Source of the DNA: Pelodictyon phaeoclathratiforme BU-1
GTDB lineage: Bacteria; Bacteroidota; Chlorobiia; Chlorobiales; Chlorobiaceae
Direction: 5' to 3'
Length of the DNA: 64,000 nucleotides
Assembly (NCBI RefSeq): GCF_000020645.1
Contig: NC_011060.1
Coordinates: forward strand, 2,246,501-2,310,500
The notes beneath the pieces were generated by a model. That model had not been told where the DNA came from and did not search any database. It was given only the letters and a program-made list of their open reading frames with translations. The translations under genes and the position numbers were made by a program. Below, piece after piece: positions 9,601-18,169 of the stretch; position 1 is the first letter of the stretch, and each line of letters starts with the position of its first letter.

Positions 9601-10145
9601 CCGTCTATGGCATTGTCAAACAAAACAACGGCAATATTGAATGCCGAAGTGAACAGGGAAAAGGCACAACCATAACGATTCAACTGCCCAAGCATATGGT
9701 ACAGGCCATAACGAATCCAGATAGAGATCAGAAGCAACTACTCAAGAAAGGGCATCAGACAATCCTGCTTGTCGAGGATGAACCTGGCATTCTCAAACTC
9801 TGCAAACTCATCCTTGAACAGAACGGTTATAACGTGCTGGCCTTTGAACGAGCCGCAGACGCCATTAGAATGGAAAAAAATTACCCTGGAACGATCGACC
9901 TTTTAGTGACCGATGTCATCATGCCGGAAATGAATGGAGCCGAGCTTTCGAAAAAGCTGCTTGCCGCACGCCCCGGACTTAATGTGCTCTTTATCTCAGG
10001 TTACACTGCTGACATTATTCCCCAAAATACAATAGTTGACAGTCAGCTAAACTTTATTCAAAAACCGTTTAACCCCAAAACGCTGACGACAATCATCTAT
10101 AATATCCTCAATCCGAAGTTGCATAAGACACCGGTAATGGAATAA
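6699..10145 (+). CDS. Multi-PAS hybrid sensor histidine kinase with C-terminal receiver domain
   Basis: 1,148 aa, no obvious membrane segments. It has about six PAS/PAC units in the first 760 residues; the second and third form a near duplicate (both contain WEWD/WEHD...TNxNIWSDEIW...YGL). A HisKA dimerisation domain follows with phosphorylatable His779 (GGIAHDFNNML), then a HATPase domain (NLCINARDAI, DDGCGIEP, GKGTGLGLSTVYGIV) and a receiver domain with Asp1072 (LLVTDVIMPEMNG). No DNA-binding output. It sits between ilvB and ilvN, so it may share their transcript, but nothing in the sequence gives a ligand or a role in amino-acid control. Likely cytoplasmic sensing of redox, light or small molecules. 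Confidence 0.9.
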   Translation: MCTTNSLPESKLANDPVFALLESLPEEALLIDPNGIILTANTLFAARFSISAEECIGSVVYDLIATILQIPEQAFHYKEKIGEVLRLGKRMVFEDGKGNLNWKFTINPVLSPEGTITRLFITIADISRQKQKETRFNECKVKFNQALEAARAGVWEWDLTTNDNIWSDEIWPLYGLEPTNNNPSFHLWASVIHPEDRDSVISAVTEAAKCDAELNIEYRVCYPDGSMHWLMSRGKPLHDLNGRTVRYIGTIIDITKRKEFQERLLAANERMHFILAATSSGTWEHDITTNTNIWSDEIWSLYGLKPNSVELNYESWINTIIPEERERVRQATIDAVNKGCEFICSWRIPGADGAVRWLMSKGTPVKDSEGKIVRYAGIMIDITDQKQRDDALKESENRFRMVFEKHSSIMLVIEPDTGRIIDVNQAAVNFYKWPTETLKQMTIRQITTEPFESRQNQTHQIADGSIRDVEVYSCLIPFGEKEILYAIMNDITERKKVEQALAVSEKMFRSITEQISEIVFITDQSGITTYVSPAVETISGYKADEVIGHRFVEFMAEEDIERAISSFQNGLMMQVDEVLEFRYRKKDRSLFYAEIHVQFYKHEGFIGYIGLIRDITERKKYEQELIESRQLLKSIYNQVNYAIFVVDILTDGTYRYNSINPLSEQISGVTSNELAGKTPEQFFPPPIAKSVTQHYNDCIRENKIIHYEESMMFHGKSSLWETVLNPVRNENGAIFRIIGTSVDITERRQIEEQRAELSVQLQQSQKMEMVGRLAGGIAHDFNNMLTVILGHSEMAMETSDPTLKTYAQFVAIHQAATHSANLTRQLLAFARKQVVSPKIVELNTAITEMLPMLRRLIGENIMLTWIPECKNCYIKIDPSQIDQILVNLCINARDAITGNGRITIDNRCVTLPEIPCETDKTACHSADYVSLSVHDDGCGIEPNDLQHIFEPFFTTKESGKGTGLGLSTVYGIVKQNNGNIECRSEQGKGTTITIQLPKHMVQAITNPDRDQKQLLKKGHQTILLVEDEPGILKLCKLILEQNGYNVLAFERAADAIRMEKNYPGTIDLLVTDVIMPEMNGAELSKKLLAARPGLNVLFISGYTADIIPQNTIVDSQLNFIQKPFNPKTLTTIIYNILNPKLHKTPVME

Positions 10146-10232
10146 ACTCGCCACAGCATATCAGTACCAACATTTGCAAGCGAGGATGCATGGGAAACAT
10201 ACTTCCCGGCCCGGCCCACTCATTTCAAAAAA

Positions 10233-10260
10233 AACTTTATATTGACTTTCATGTAAAGTT
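10233..10260. promoter_or_regulatory. Inverted repeat in the ilvN upstream region
   Basis: AACTTTA at 10233-10239 is repeated inverted as TAAAGTT at 10254-10260, about 115 nt before the ilvN start, in a 229-bp gap between the kinase gene and ilvN. The gap probably holds a separate promoter for ilvN onward. The inverted repeat could be an operator; this is inference only. Confidence 0.3.
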
Positions 10261-10374
10261 ATACACTCCGCGTTTTTTTACCTTCGGATATTACAGCCAG
10301 GAATATCTGTAAATTTTTTGTAAATGGGCACTGTAACCCATGCCATGAGTTACAGTAAAAGGGATCAATAAACT

Positions 10375-10851
10375 ATGAAACACATCATATCAGTACTGGT
10401 TGAAAACAAGTTTGGCTCTCTTAACCGGGTTGCCGCCATGTTCAGCGCCCGGGGGTTCAACCTTGAGAGCATCTCCATTGGAGAAACCGAGGATACGGAA
10501 ATCTCACGCATGACCATTGTAACGAGAGGGGAAGACCAAATCGTCAGTCAGGTGCTCAAACAGTTGAACCGGCTGGTCGATACCATCAAGGTTACCGATC
10601 TCACCCGGCAGCCGCATGTTGAACGGGAGCTGCTCCTGATGACCCTGAAGCTCAGCAAGACGGTACAGCATGAGATTTTTGAGCTTATCAATGTTTTTAA
10701 AGGAAAAGTCGTGGATATAAAACAAAAATCCATTACTATTGAGGTCATCGGATCTCCGGACAAGATCAACACAACTATCGATATCTTCAAGCCGTACGGC
10801 ATAAAAGAGCTTGCCCGTTCTGGCGCGGTAGCAATACACCGGGGAGAGTAA
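10375..10851 (+). CDS. ilvN: Acetolactate synthase small (regulatory) subunit
   Basis: 158 aa, typical of the IlvH/IlvN family. The N-terminal ACT domain (KHIISVLVENKFGSLNRVAA, then GFNLESISIG) is the feedback site for valine in characterised homologues, and a second ALS_ss C-terminal domain follows. It activates the large subunit and confers end-product control. Preceded by its own 229-bp intergenic region and followed 42 bp later by ilvC. Confidence 0.96.
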   Translation: MKHIISVLVENKFGSLNRVAAMFSARGFNLESISIGETEDTEISRMTIVTRGEDQIVSQVLKQLNRLVDTIKVTDLTRQPHVERELLLMTLKLSKTVQHEIFELINVFKGKVVDIKQKSITIEVIGSPDKINTTIDIFKPYGIKELARSGAVAIHRGE

Positions 10852-10893
10852 CCTGTTTTTTACTGAATCACCAATCAAACCTATTCTACCAAC

Positions 10894-11886
10894 ATGAACG
10901 TTTACTATGAGCAGGATGCCGATCTCGGTTATCTTCAGGGAAAGAATATTGCAGTACTCGGTTATGGCAGTCAGGGTCATGCCCATGCCCTGAACCTCAA
11001 GGAGAGCGGCCTGAACGTCTGCGTCGGCCTTCGCCCCGAAAGCGCATCGTGCGCAAAAGCACGGGAAGCAGGCCTCGAAGTCAACACCGTTGCTGAAGCA
11101 ACAAAATGGGCCGATATTGTGATGGTGCTTCTCCCCGACCAGAACCAGAAAGCGGTCTACGACGCAGAAATTGCTCCGAACCTTGTTGCCGGAAATACCC
11201 TTGCTTTTGGTCACGGCTTCAATATTCACTACAAACAGATTATTCCGGCAGAGTCAATCAACGTTATCATGATTGCGCCGAAAAGCCCCGGCCACCTTGT
11301 ACGCCGTACCTTTACCGAAGGCAACGGTGTCCCCTGCCTTATCGCAGTGCATCAGGATGCTACCGGAGAGGCCAAACAGCAGGCGCTTGCATGGGCAAAA
11401 GCTCTTGGCGGAACCAAGGCTGGCGTTATTGAAACCTCCATCAAGAATGAGACTGAAACCGATCTTTTCGGTGAGCAGGCTGTGCTGTGCGGCGGTTCTG
11501 CCGAACTGATCAAAGCCGGTTTTGAAACCCTTGTTGAAGCAGGATACCCGGAAGAGCTTGCCTACTTCGAATGTATGCATGAGCTGAAACTGATTGTGGA
11601 TCTCTATTATGAAGGCGGCCTTTCAAGAATGAACTACTCCGTCAGCGATACCGCTGAGTACGGCGGCATGACCCGCGGACCACGCCTTATCACTCCTGCG
11701 GTGAAGGCAGAGATGAAAAAAATTCTTGAAGAGGTACAGGATGGCCGTTTTGCCAAAGAGTTTATCGATGAATGCAACGGTGGCTACAAAAACCTGAACA
11801 AACTCAGAGAGGAAAACAGTGGTCATGCCATTGAAAAGGTAGGCGCAAAACTTCGCGACATGATGAGCTGGCTGATCAAAAAATAA
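10894..11886 (+). CDS. ilvC: Ketol-acid reductoisomerase (NADP+)
   Basis: 330 aa, class I (short) enzyme. The N-terminal Rossmann domain has GYGSQGHAHALNLKESG (residues about 24-40). The C-terminal knotted domain has the catalytic ligands FGEQAVLCGG and YFECMHELKLIVDLYYEGG. It isomerises and reduces acetolactate or acetohydroxybutyrate. The ATG follows ilvN by 42 bp and precedes leuB by 16 bp, which fits one transcript. Confidence 0.97.
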   Translation: MNVYYEQDADLGYLQGKNIAVLGYGSQGHAHALNLKESGLNVCVGLRPESASCAKAREAGLEVNTVAEATKWADIVMVLLPDQNQKAVYDAEIAPNLVAGNTLAFGHGFNIHYKQIIPAESINVIMIAPKSPGHLVRRTFTEGNGVPCLIAVHQDATGEAKQQALAWAKALGGTKAGVIETSIKNETETDLFGEQAVLCGGSAELIKAGFETLVEAGYPEELAYFECMHELKLIVDLYYEGGLSRMNYSVSDTAEYGGMTRGPRLITPAVKAEMKKILEEVQDGRFAKEFIDECNGGYKNLNKLREENSGHAIEKVGAKLRDMMSWLIKK

Positions 11887-11902
11887 CCCATTCAACAGAA
11901 GA

Positions 11903-12961
11903 ATGTACAAGATTGTCTCAATACCAGGTGACGGTATAGGCCCGGAAGTGGTTGCAGGAGCTGTTTCAGTACTGGAGCAGCTCTCCAGAAAACATGGCTT
12001 TGAAATTGTGATTGAAGAGCACCCCTTTGGCGGCGCCTCCTGGGAACTGCATGGAGAGATGCTCACCCAGGCAACGCTTGATGCCTGCCGGAACTGCGAT
12101 GCCGTACTGCTTGGAGCCGTTGGCGGCCCCAAATGGGAGAGCCTGCCACACGAACACAAGCCGGAAGCTGCGCTGCTCAAAATCCGAAAAGAGCTTCAAC
12201 TCTTTGCCAACCTCAGACCGGCAAAAGTCTACGACGCACTGATCGACGCATCCTCACTCAAAGCAGATGTGGTTCGTGGCACCGATTTCCTTGTTTTCAG
12301 AGAACTTACCGGCGGCATCTATTTCGGCCAGCCACGCGGCTTCGATGAAAACCGGGGCTGGAACACCATGGTCTATGAACGCTATGAAGTTGAGCGCATC
12401 GCCCGTCTGGCCTTTGAAACAGCCCGGAAACGGAAGGGCAAGGTCGTCTCGATCGACAAGGCAAATGTACTTGAAGTATCACAGCTCTGGAGAAATGTGG
12501 TGCATGAACTGCACAAGGAGTTTGCCGATGTGGAGCTGAGCGACATGTATGTAGACAACGCTGCAATGCAGATTGTCCGCAATCCGAAACAGTTTGATGT
12601 GATTGTAACAAGCAACCTCTTTGGTGACATTTTGAGCGACATTGCAGGCATGATTACCGGCAGTCTCGGTATGCTCCCTTCTGCAAGCATCGGTACAAAA
12701 TATGCCCTCTACGAACCAATCCACGGAAGTGCACCGGACATTGCCAGCCAGAACAAGGCCAACCCGATAGCCACCATAGCATCGGTAGCCATGATGTTCG
12801 AACACAGCTTCAAAGTTCCGGAGATTGCCCGTGAGATCGAGCAGGCAATTGAGTCCGCCCTTGCCTCCGGCTGCCGGACAGCAGACATAGCCAATACAGG
12901 TGACAGGGTGATTTCAACAACAGAGATGACAGAAGCAATTGTCAGGCACCTCGGCGCCTGA
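11903..12961 (+). CDS. leuB: 3-isopropylmalate dehydrogenase
   Basis: 352 aa, usual for the beta-decarboxylating dehydrogenase family. Visible motifs are PGDGIGPEV near the N-terminus, LLGAVGGPKWE, RELTGGIYFG (the substrate-binding loop that marks LeuB rather than isocitrate dehydrogenase), DKANVLEVSQLWR and the NAD-binding EPIHGSAPDIA. In the citramalate route the same enzyme also oxidises 3-methylmalate to 2-oxobutanoate, so with cimA downstream it probably serves both leucine and isoleucine. Confidence 0.96.
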   Translation: MYKIVSIPGDGIGPEVVAGAVSVLEQLSRKHGFEIVIEEHPFGGASWELHGEMLTQATLDACRNCDAVLLGAVGGPKWESLPHEHKPEAALLKIRKELQLFANLRPAKVYDALIDASSLKADVVRGTDFLVFRELTGGIYFGQPRGFDENRGWNTMVYERYEVERIARLAFETARKRKGKVVSIDKANVLEVSQLWRNVVHELHKEFADVELSDMYVDNAAMQIVRNPKQFDVIVTSNLFGDILSDIAGMITGSLGMLPSASIGTKYALYEPIHGSAPDIASQNKANPIATIASVAMMFEHSFKVPEIAREIEQAIESALASGCRTADIANTGDRVISTTEMTEAIVRHLGA

Positions 12962-12982
12962 TCAAAAAAAAGGCCAAAAAGA

Positions 12983-14554
12983 GTGGTGAAAGAGAAGATA
13001 ATCGTATTTGATACAACCCTGCGCGACGGAGAGCAATCCCCCGGGGCCTCGCTCAATGTGCAGGAAAAGGTAGAAATTGCCCGGCAGCTTGAAAAACTTG
13101 GGGTAGATGTGATAGAGGCTGGTTTTCCGGCTTCATCACCCCTGCAACTTGAAGCGGTTCAGCGGGTAAGCGCAGAGTCCAAAGCCGTTGTGGCCGCACT
13201 GGCCAGAGCGGTGGAAAAGGACATTACCGCCGCCTGGAAGGCGCTGCAGCAGGCACGCAAACCCCGCATTCACACCTTTATCGGCACCTCCGATATTCAT
13301 ATCACCGGGAAATTCGGCAGTGACCGTTACGGCCTCAGCCTGCAGGAAAAGCGGCAAACCGTTCTCAACATGGCGGTGAACGCCGTAACCTTTGCCAAAA
13401 CCTTCACTTCGGATATTGAATTTTCCGCTGAAGATGCAGGACGCACCGATCAGGGTTTTCTCGCAGAAATCATCGAAGCCGTTATTGCGGCAGGTGCAAC
13501 CACCGTCAACATTCCCGACACCACAGGCTATACCTGGCCTTCAGAATTTGGCCGGAAAATAGCCGACCTCCGGAGCCGCGTCAGCAACATCGGCAATGCC
13601 ATCATCAGTGTCCACTGCCATAACGACCTCGGTCTTGCCGTAGCAAACACACTCAGTGCAGTTGAACATGGCGCTCGTCAGGTGGAGTGCTCCATGAACG
13701 GCATCGGAGAGCGGGCCGGAAACGCTTCGCTCGAAGAGATTGTGATGGCGCTGAAAGTACGCAGCGACCTGCACAACTTCTACACCGATATCGTCACCGA
13801 AGAGCTCTACAATACGAGCCGTATGGTCTCGACCTTTACCGGCATCATTATCCAGCCCAACAAGGCAATTGTTGGCGACAATGCATTTTCACACGAATCG
13901 GGCATTCACCAGGACGGGATGCTGAAAAACCGGCAAACCTATGAGGTGATGACACCTGAATCGGTAGGAGTGCCGCAAACAAGCATCGTGCTTGGCCGCC
14001 ACTCCGGCAAACACGGTCTCTCATCCCGTCTTCTGAGCCTTGGCTATAACCTTGATGATACCGAACTCGAAGCGGTCTACAAGCGCTTTGTTGAAGTTGC
14101 CGACAAAAAAAAAGAGGTCTATGACGATGACCTGAGAGTGCTGATGGGCGATGAACGGAGCAAGCCGAAAAACGCTTATGAGCTCGATTACCTCCACATC
14201 AACAGCGGTACAGCCTCAATTCCGACCGCAACCATCAGGATCCGGCACAAAGAGCAGATCTTTGAAGAATCCGCAATCGGCGACGGCCCGGTAGATGCCT
14301 GCTTCAGAGCCATTGAGCGTGCCCTTGGCATCGAATCGATGGTTACCTCCTACTCCGTCCGCTCCACCACTGCCGGACGTCAGGCACTCGGAGAGGCGCT
14401 TGTCCGCATCCGGGACAAGAATGTCTCCTTTAACGGAAGAGGGGTCTCGACCGATATCATAGAGGCCAGCGCCAAAGCCTATCTGCAGGCTCTCGGCCTG
14501 CGCCAGCATCATTTTGACAACATCACTACAGAAACCATAGAAAGCGGGGTTTAA
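12983..14554 (+). CDS. leuA: 2-isopropylmalate synthase
   Basis: 523 aa with a GTG start at 12983 (GTG GTG AAA), 21 bp after leuB. The TIM barrel contains TTLRDGEQSPGASL (Arg-Asp catalytic and metal residues), SVHCHNDLGLAVAN (HxH metal ligands) and NGIGERAGNASLEE. A LeuA allosteric dimer domain fills the last 130 residues or so, the leucine feedback site in known enzymes. It condenses acetyl-CoA with 2-oxoisovalerate. The long type-1 form and the SPGASL motif separate it from CimA encoded downstream. Confidence 0.96.
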   Translation: MVKEKIIVFDTTLRDGEQSPGASLNVQEKVEIARQLEKLGVDVIEAGFPASSPLQLEAVQRVSAESKAVVAALARAVEKDITAAWKALQQARKPRIHTFIGTSDIHITGKFGSDRYGLSLQEKRQTVLNMAVNAVTFAKTFTSDIEFSAEDAGRTDQGFLAEIIEAVIAAGATTVNIPDTTGYTWPSEFGRKIADLRSRVSNIGNAIISVHCHNDLGLAVANTLSAVEHGARQVECSMNGIGERAGNASLEEIVMALKVRSDLHNFYTDIVTEELYNTSRMVSTFTGIIIQPNKAIVGDNAFSHESGIHQDGMLKNRQTYEVMTPESVGVPQTSIVLGRHSGKHGLSSRLLSLGYNLDDTELEAVYKRFVEVADKKKEVYDDDLRVLMGDERSKPKNAYELDYLHINSGTASIPTATIRIRHKEQIFEESAIGDGPVDACFRAIERALGIESMVTSYSVRSTTAGRQALGEALVRIRDKNVSFNGRGVSTDIIEASAKAYLQALGLRQHHFDNITTETIESGV

Positions 14555-14561
14555 GAATACC

Positions 14562-15857
14562 ATGGCACAAACAATAACCCAGAAGATCCTTTCAAAAGCC
14601 GCAAACAGAAAATTTGTCGACGCTGGTGAAAGCGTTTGGCTGAATGTCGACATCCTCCTTACCCACGATGTCTGCGGGCCACCAACCTTTGATATTTTCA
14701 AGCAGGAATTTGGCGCCGACGCAAAAGTATGGGATCCCCGTAAAGTTGTCGTCCTGCCTGACCACTATATTTTTACGGCAAACGAGCACGCCCATCGCAA
14801 CATTGATCTCTTGCGCCAGTTTGCAAAAGAGCAGCAGCTTGAGCACTACTATGATGTCGGCACCGACCGCTACAAAGGCGTCTGCCATGTAGCCCTGGCG
14901 GAAGAGGGATTCAATCTGCCCGGCACCGTGCTCTTCGGAACCGACTCCCATACCTGTACTTCCGGAGCTTTCGGCATGTTCGGCTCGGGCATTGGCAACA
15001 CCGATGCAGCCTTCATTCTTGGCACTGGCAAGCTCTGGGAAAAAGTTCCGGAATCCATCCTCTTCACCTTCGATGGTCAGATGCCCGAATATCTGACAGC
15101 AAAAGATCTCATTCTGCAGATTCTTGGCGACATCACAACCGACGGCGCAACCTATTGTGCGATGGAATTTGACGGCGAAGCGATTTTTTCCCTTCCGATG
15201 GAAGAGAGAATGACCCTGACCAACATGGCCATCGAAGCGGGTGGCATGAACGGCATCATCGCAGCAGACAGCATCGCAGAAAATTATGTCAAGGCAAGAA
15301 GCCAGAAACCCTACGAGCTCTTCCAGAGCGACCCGGATGCCCGATATCACAGCAAGTACCGCTACGACGTCAGGACGCTTGAACCTGTGGTTGCACAGCC
15401 GCACAGCCCCGACAACCGCGCCACCGTCAGAAGTGTTCAGGGAACAAAGATTACCAAGTCCTATATCGGCTCCTGCACCGGCGGCAAACTGACCGATTTT
15501 ATGATGGCCGCAAAAATTCTGAAGGGTCATAAGGTTTCCGTTACCACCAACATCGTGCCAGCCACAGTAAAGGTTGCCCGTGACCTTGAGTGCGAACTCT
15601 ACGACGGACAGAGCCTGAAACAGATCTTTGAAGATGCCGGATGCACCATTGCCCTTCCCTCATGCGCCGCATGTCTGGGTGGCCCTGCCGATACCGTCGG
15701 ACGCTCGGTTGACAACGATGTTGTCGTCTCAACCACAAACCGCAATTTCCCCGGACGAATGGGCAGCAAACATGCAGGGGTATACCTTGCCTCCCCACTC
15801 ACAGCAGCCGCATCGGCAATTACGGGTAAACTCACCGATCCGAGAGATTTCCTCTGA
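14562..15857 (+). CDS. leuC: 3-isopropylmalate dehydratase large subunit
   Basis: 431 aa, the shorter archaeal-like LeuC/HacA form. The [4Fe-4S] ligands are in SYIGSCTGGKLTDF (about residue 303) and LPSCAACLGGPADT (about residue 363); GTDSHTCTSGAFG carries active-site residues. With LeuD it isomerises 2- to 3-isopropylmalate and, by pathway logic, citramalate to 3-methylmalate. The start is 7 bp after leuA. Confidence 0.95.
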   Translation: MAQTITQKILSKAANRKFVDAGESVWLNVDILLTHDVCGPPTFDIFKQEFGADAKVWDPRKVVVLPDHYIFTANEHAHRNIDLLRQFAKEQQLEHYYDVGTDRYKGVCHVALAEEGFNLPGTVLFGTDSHTCTSGAFGMFGSGIGNTDAAFILGTGKLWEKVPESILFTFDGQMPEYLTAKDLILQILGDITTDGATYCAMEFDGEAIFSLPMEERMTLTNMAIEAGGMNGIIAADSIAENYVKARSQKPYELFQSDPDARYHSKYRYDVRTLEPVVAQPHSPDNRATVRSVQGTKITKSYIGSCTGGKLTDFMMAAKILKGHKVSVTTNIVPATVKVARDLECELYDGQSLKQIFEDAGCTIALPSCAACLGGPADTVGRSVDNDVVVSTTNRNFPGRMGSKHAGVYLASPLTAAASAITGKLTDPRDFL

Positions 15858-15891
15858 TCGCACTTGAACTTTGGGCAAACAGACACAAATA

Positions 15892-16458
15892 ATGGAAACC
15901 ATCATTCAGGGAAAAGCCTACGTTTTAGGCAAAAATATTGATACCGACCAGATCATTCCAGCCGAACATCTGGTCTACAGCCTCTCCGATCCCGAAGAGG
16001 TGATTCTCTACGGCAAATATGCCCTTTCAGGAGTACCACCCGAACAGGGAGGGCTGCCCCAGGGCAACATCCTCTTCATCGAGGAGGGAAGCTGCCACTC
16101 AAACTATACGATCATCATTGCCGGGCCAAACTTCGGTTGCGGATCGTCACGGGAGCACGCTCCCTTCGCCCTCAAGGTTGCCGGAGTCAAGGCCATTGTA
16201 GCCGAATCGTACGCACGTATTTTTTATCGCAACTGCGTTGACGGCGGTTTTGCCATCCCCTACGAAAGTGCGGAACAACTGAACCAGCTCATCAAAACCG
16301 GTGACGAACTGAAAATCGACGTCGAAGCCAACACCATCGAAAATCTGACAAGCAACATCACCTACAAGCTCAATCCCCTTGGCGATGTCTTCAATATTGT
16401 TGAGGCTGGCGGTATTTTTGCCTATGCCCGTCAGGAAAATTTAATGCCCCAACACTGA
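15892..16458 (+). CDS. leuD: 3-isopropylmalate dehydratase small subunit
   Basis: 188 aa from the ATG at 15892; a TTG at 15871 would add 7 residues. It has the LeuD signature: DTDQIIPAEHL, GPNFGCGSSREHAPFALKVA and SYARIFYRNCVDGG. It forms the swivel domain that closes over the LeuC active site. It lies between leuC (34-bp gap) and cimA (3-bp gap). Confidence 0.95.
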   Translation: METIIQGKAYVLGKNIDTDQIIPAEHLVYSLSDPEEVILYGKYALSGVPPEQGGLPQGNILFIEEGSCHSNYTIIIAGPNFGCGSSREHAPFALKVAGVKAIVAESYARIFYRNCVDGGFAIPYESAEQLNQLIKTGDELKIDVEANTIENLTSNITYKLNPLGDVFNIVEAGGIFAYARQENLMPQH

Positions 16459-16461
16459 TTT

Positions 16462-18072
16462 ATGACTGTTACCACAAAAAAAATAGAACTTTACGACACC
16501 ACCCTCCGTGATGGCACACAGGGTGAGCATATCAACCTCTCGGTTCAGGACAAGCTCCTTATCGCACAGAAGCTTGACGAATTCGGCATGGACTATATCG
16601 AAGGTGGATGGCCGAGCAGCAACCCGAAAGATGAAGAGTTTTTCATCAAGGCACGGCAGCTTTCGTTCAAACATGCCAGGCTCACCGCCTTCGGTTCAAC
16701 AGCCCGTTTTGTAAAAAGCGTTGAAAGCGACCCCAACCTGCTCGGGCTGCTCCACTCCGAAACACCGGTGATCACCATCTTCGGCAAAACATGGCAGGCA
16801 CACTCTGAAAAAAGTCTTGGTATTTCCGATGAAGAGAATGCCGAACTGATCTATCGCTCCGTTGCCTTTCTCAAGCAGCAGGGACGAGAGGTCTTTTTTG
16901 ATGCCGAACACTTTTTCGATGGCTACAAAAACAACCCGGAATTTGCCCTGAAAATGCTCCTTTCAGCCGTTGAGGGTGGAGCGTCAAGAATTGTACTTTG
17001 CGACACCAACGGAGGTTCACTGCCCCATGAGGTGACCGATATCGTATCCCGTGTTCTGGCCGTCACCGGTGTTCCTGTGGGTATTCACAGCCACAATGAT
17101 GGTGATCTCGCCGTAGCAAACTCCATCGCCTCCGTCATGGCTGGAGCAACCCATATCCAGGGAACCATCAACGGCATCGGCGAACGGTGCGGCAACGCCA
17201 ACCTCATCAGCATTATTCCCAACGTCATGCTGAAGCTGCAACGCTCATTCACCTTTGTCGAGCACCTCACCCAGCTCACCTCACTCTCGAAGTTTGTCTA
17301 CGAGATTCTCAACATGCCGTCAAATACCCGGGCGCCTTTTGTCGGGAAATCGGCATTTGCCCACAAAGGGGGTATCCATGTCAGCGCAGTCATGAAAGAG
17401 AGCTCACTCTACGAGCATATCAACCCCACACAGGTCGGAAACCGCCAAAGGGTCCTTGTCTCCGAGCTTGCCGGCCAGAGCAACATCCGGTACAAGGCAC
17501 ACGAACTCGGCATCACCCTGCCCGAAAAAAGCGAACTCTTCAAGAATATCGTGCACCACATCAAGGAGCTCGAACACGAAGGGTACCAGTTTGACGGAGC
17601 CGAAGCCTCATTCGAACTCCTGCTGCATAAAGAGATCGGCAACTTCAAGCCATTTTTTGAAGTGCTTGAAACCAAGGTGCATATCGAATCGAGCAAGAAC
17701 GCCAAAAACGTCGACCAGGCAGTACTCAAGGTCAGGGTTGGAGAGGAGATAGAACATATCGCCGCCGACGGTGACGGCCCGGTCAACGCCCTCGACAAGG
17801 CGCTCCGCAAAGCGCTGATCCACTTCTACCCCGAAATCAAGAGCATCAAGCTGGTTGACTATAAAGTTCGTGTACTCGAAGAAAAACGGGGAACCAGCGC
17901 CAAGGTGCGGGTACTGATAGAGTCAAGCAATGGCCGCTTCACCTGGGGAACAGTCGGTGTCTCCACAAACATCATTGAAGCAAGCCTCCACGCCCTTGAA
18001 GACAGCATGAACTACCACCTCTTCACGCTGAAGGCATCAGCTCCTGCTGCAAAACAGGTACCACAGGGATGA
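16462..18072 (+). CDS. cimA: (R)-citramalate synthase
   Basis: 536 aa, typical of the CimA branch. The start ATG is 3 nt after leuD. It has the barrel motifs TTLRDGTQGEHINLSVQDKL, GGWPSSNPKDEEFF (the GWPG/S signature of CimA in place of the LeuA pattern), GIHSHNDGDLAVAN and NGIGERCGNANL, plus a C-terminal LeuA-type dimer domain. It condenses acetyl-CoA with pyruvate to citramalate, which LeuCD and LeuB can turn into 2-oxobutanoate for isoleucine. No threonine dehydratase gene (ilvA) lies in the window, which fits this route. Confidence 0.93.
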   Translation: MTVTTKKIELYDTTLRDGTQGEHINLSVQDKLLIAQKLDEFGMDYIEGGWPSSNPKDEEFFIKARQLSFKHARLTAFGSTARFVKSVESDPNLLGLLHSETPVITIFGKTWQAHSEKSLGISDEENAELIYRSVAFLKQQGREVFFDAEHFFDGYKNNPEFALKMLLSAVEGGASRIVLCDTNGGSLPHEVTDIVSRVLAVTGVPVGIHSHNDGDLAVANSIASVMAGATHIQGTINGIGERCGNANLISIIPNVMLKLQRSFTFVEHLTQLTSLSKFVYEILNMPSNTRAPFVGKSAFAHKGGIHVSAVMKESSLYEHINPTQVGNRQRVLVSELAGQSNIRYKAHELGITLPEKSELFKNIVHHIKELEHEGYQFDGAEASFELLLHKEIGNFKPFFEVLETKVHIESSKNAKNVDQAVLKVRVGEEIEHIAADGDGPVNALDKALRKALIHFYPEIKSIKLVDYKVRVLEEKRGTSAKVRVLIESSNGRFTWGTVGVSTNIIEASLHALEDSMNYHLFTLKASAPAAKQVPQG

Positions 18073-18090
18073 TATCTCAACATTTCGAAA

Positions 18091-18140
18091 AACCAGCGCC
18101 ACACTCTACTCCCTGAAAGGATAAGAGGGTGATGCTGGTT
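18091..18140 (+). terminator. Hairpin after cimA
   Basis: AACCAGC (18091-18097) pairs with GCTGGTT (18134-18140), and an inner CTCT/AGAG pairing is possible. No strong T-tract follows. It probably marks the end of the ilv-leu-cim transcript, which meets the convergent small gene at 18170. Confidence 0.35.
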
Positions 18141-18169
18141 CAAGGGCTTAAAACGGGATGTTCTTCTTT

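Noticed and set aside
10242..10265. A sigma-70 promoter TTGACT...TATACA before ilvN
   Set aside because: The spacer is only 12 bp, too short for a normal -35/-10 pair. The inverted repeat covering it is reported instead.
14562..16458. leuCD as homoaconitase or aconitase
   Set aside because: Position between leuA and cimA and the two-subunit form favour isopropylmalate/citramalate isomerase; no homocitrate pathway gene is near.
16462..18072. The last operon gene as a second leuA or homocitrate synthase
   Set aside because: The GGWPSSNPKDEEFF segment and length fit citramalate synthase, and a full-length leuA is already present upstream.
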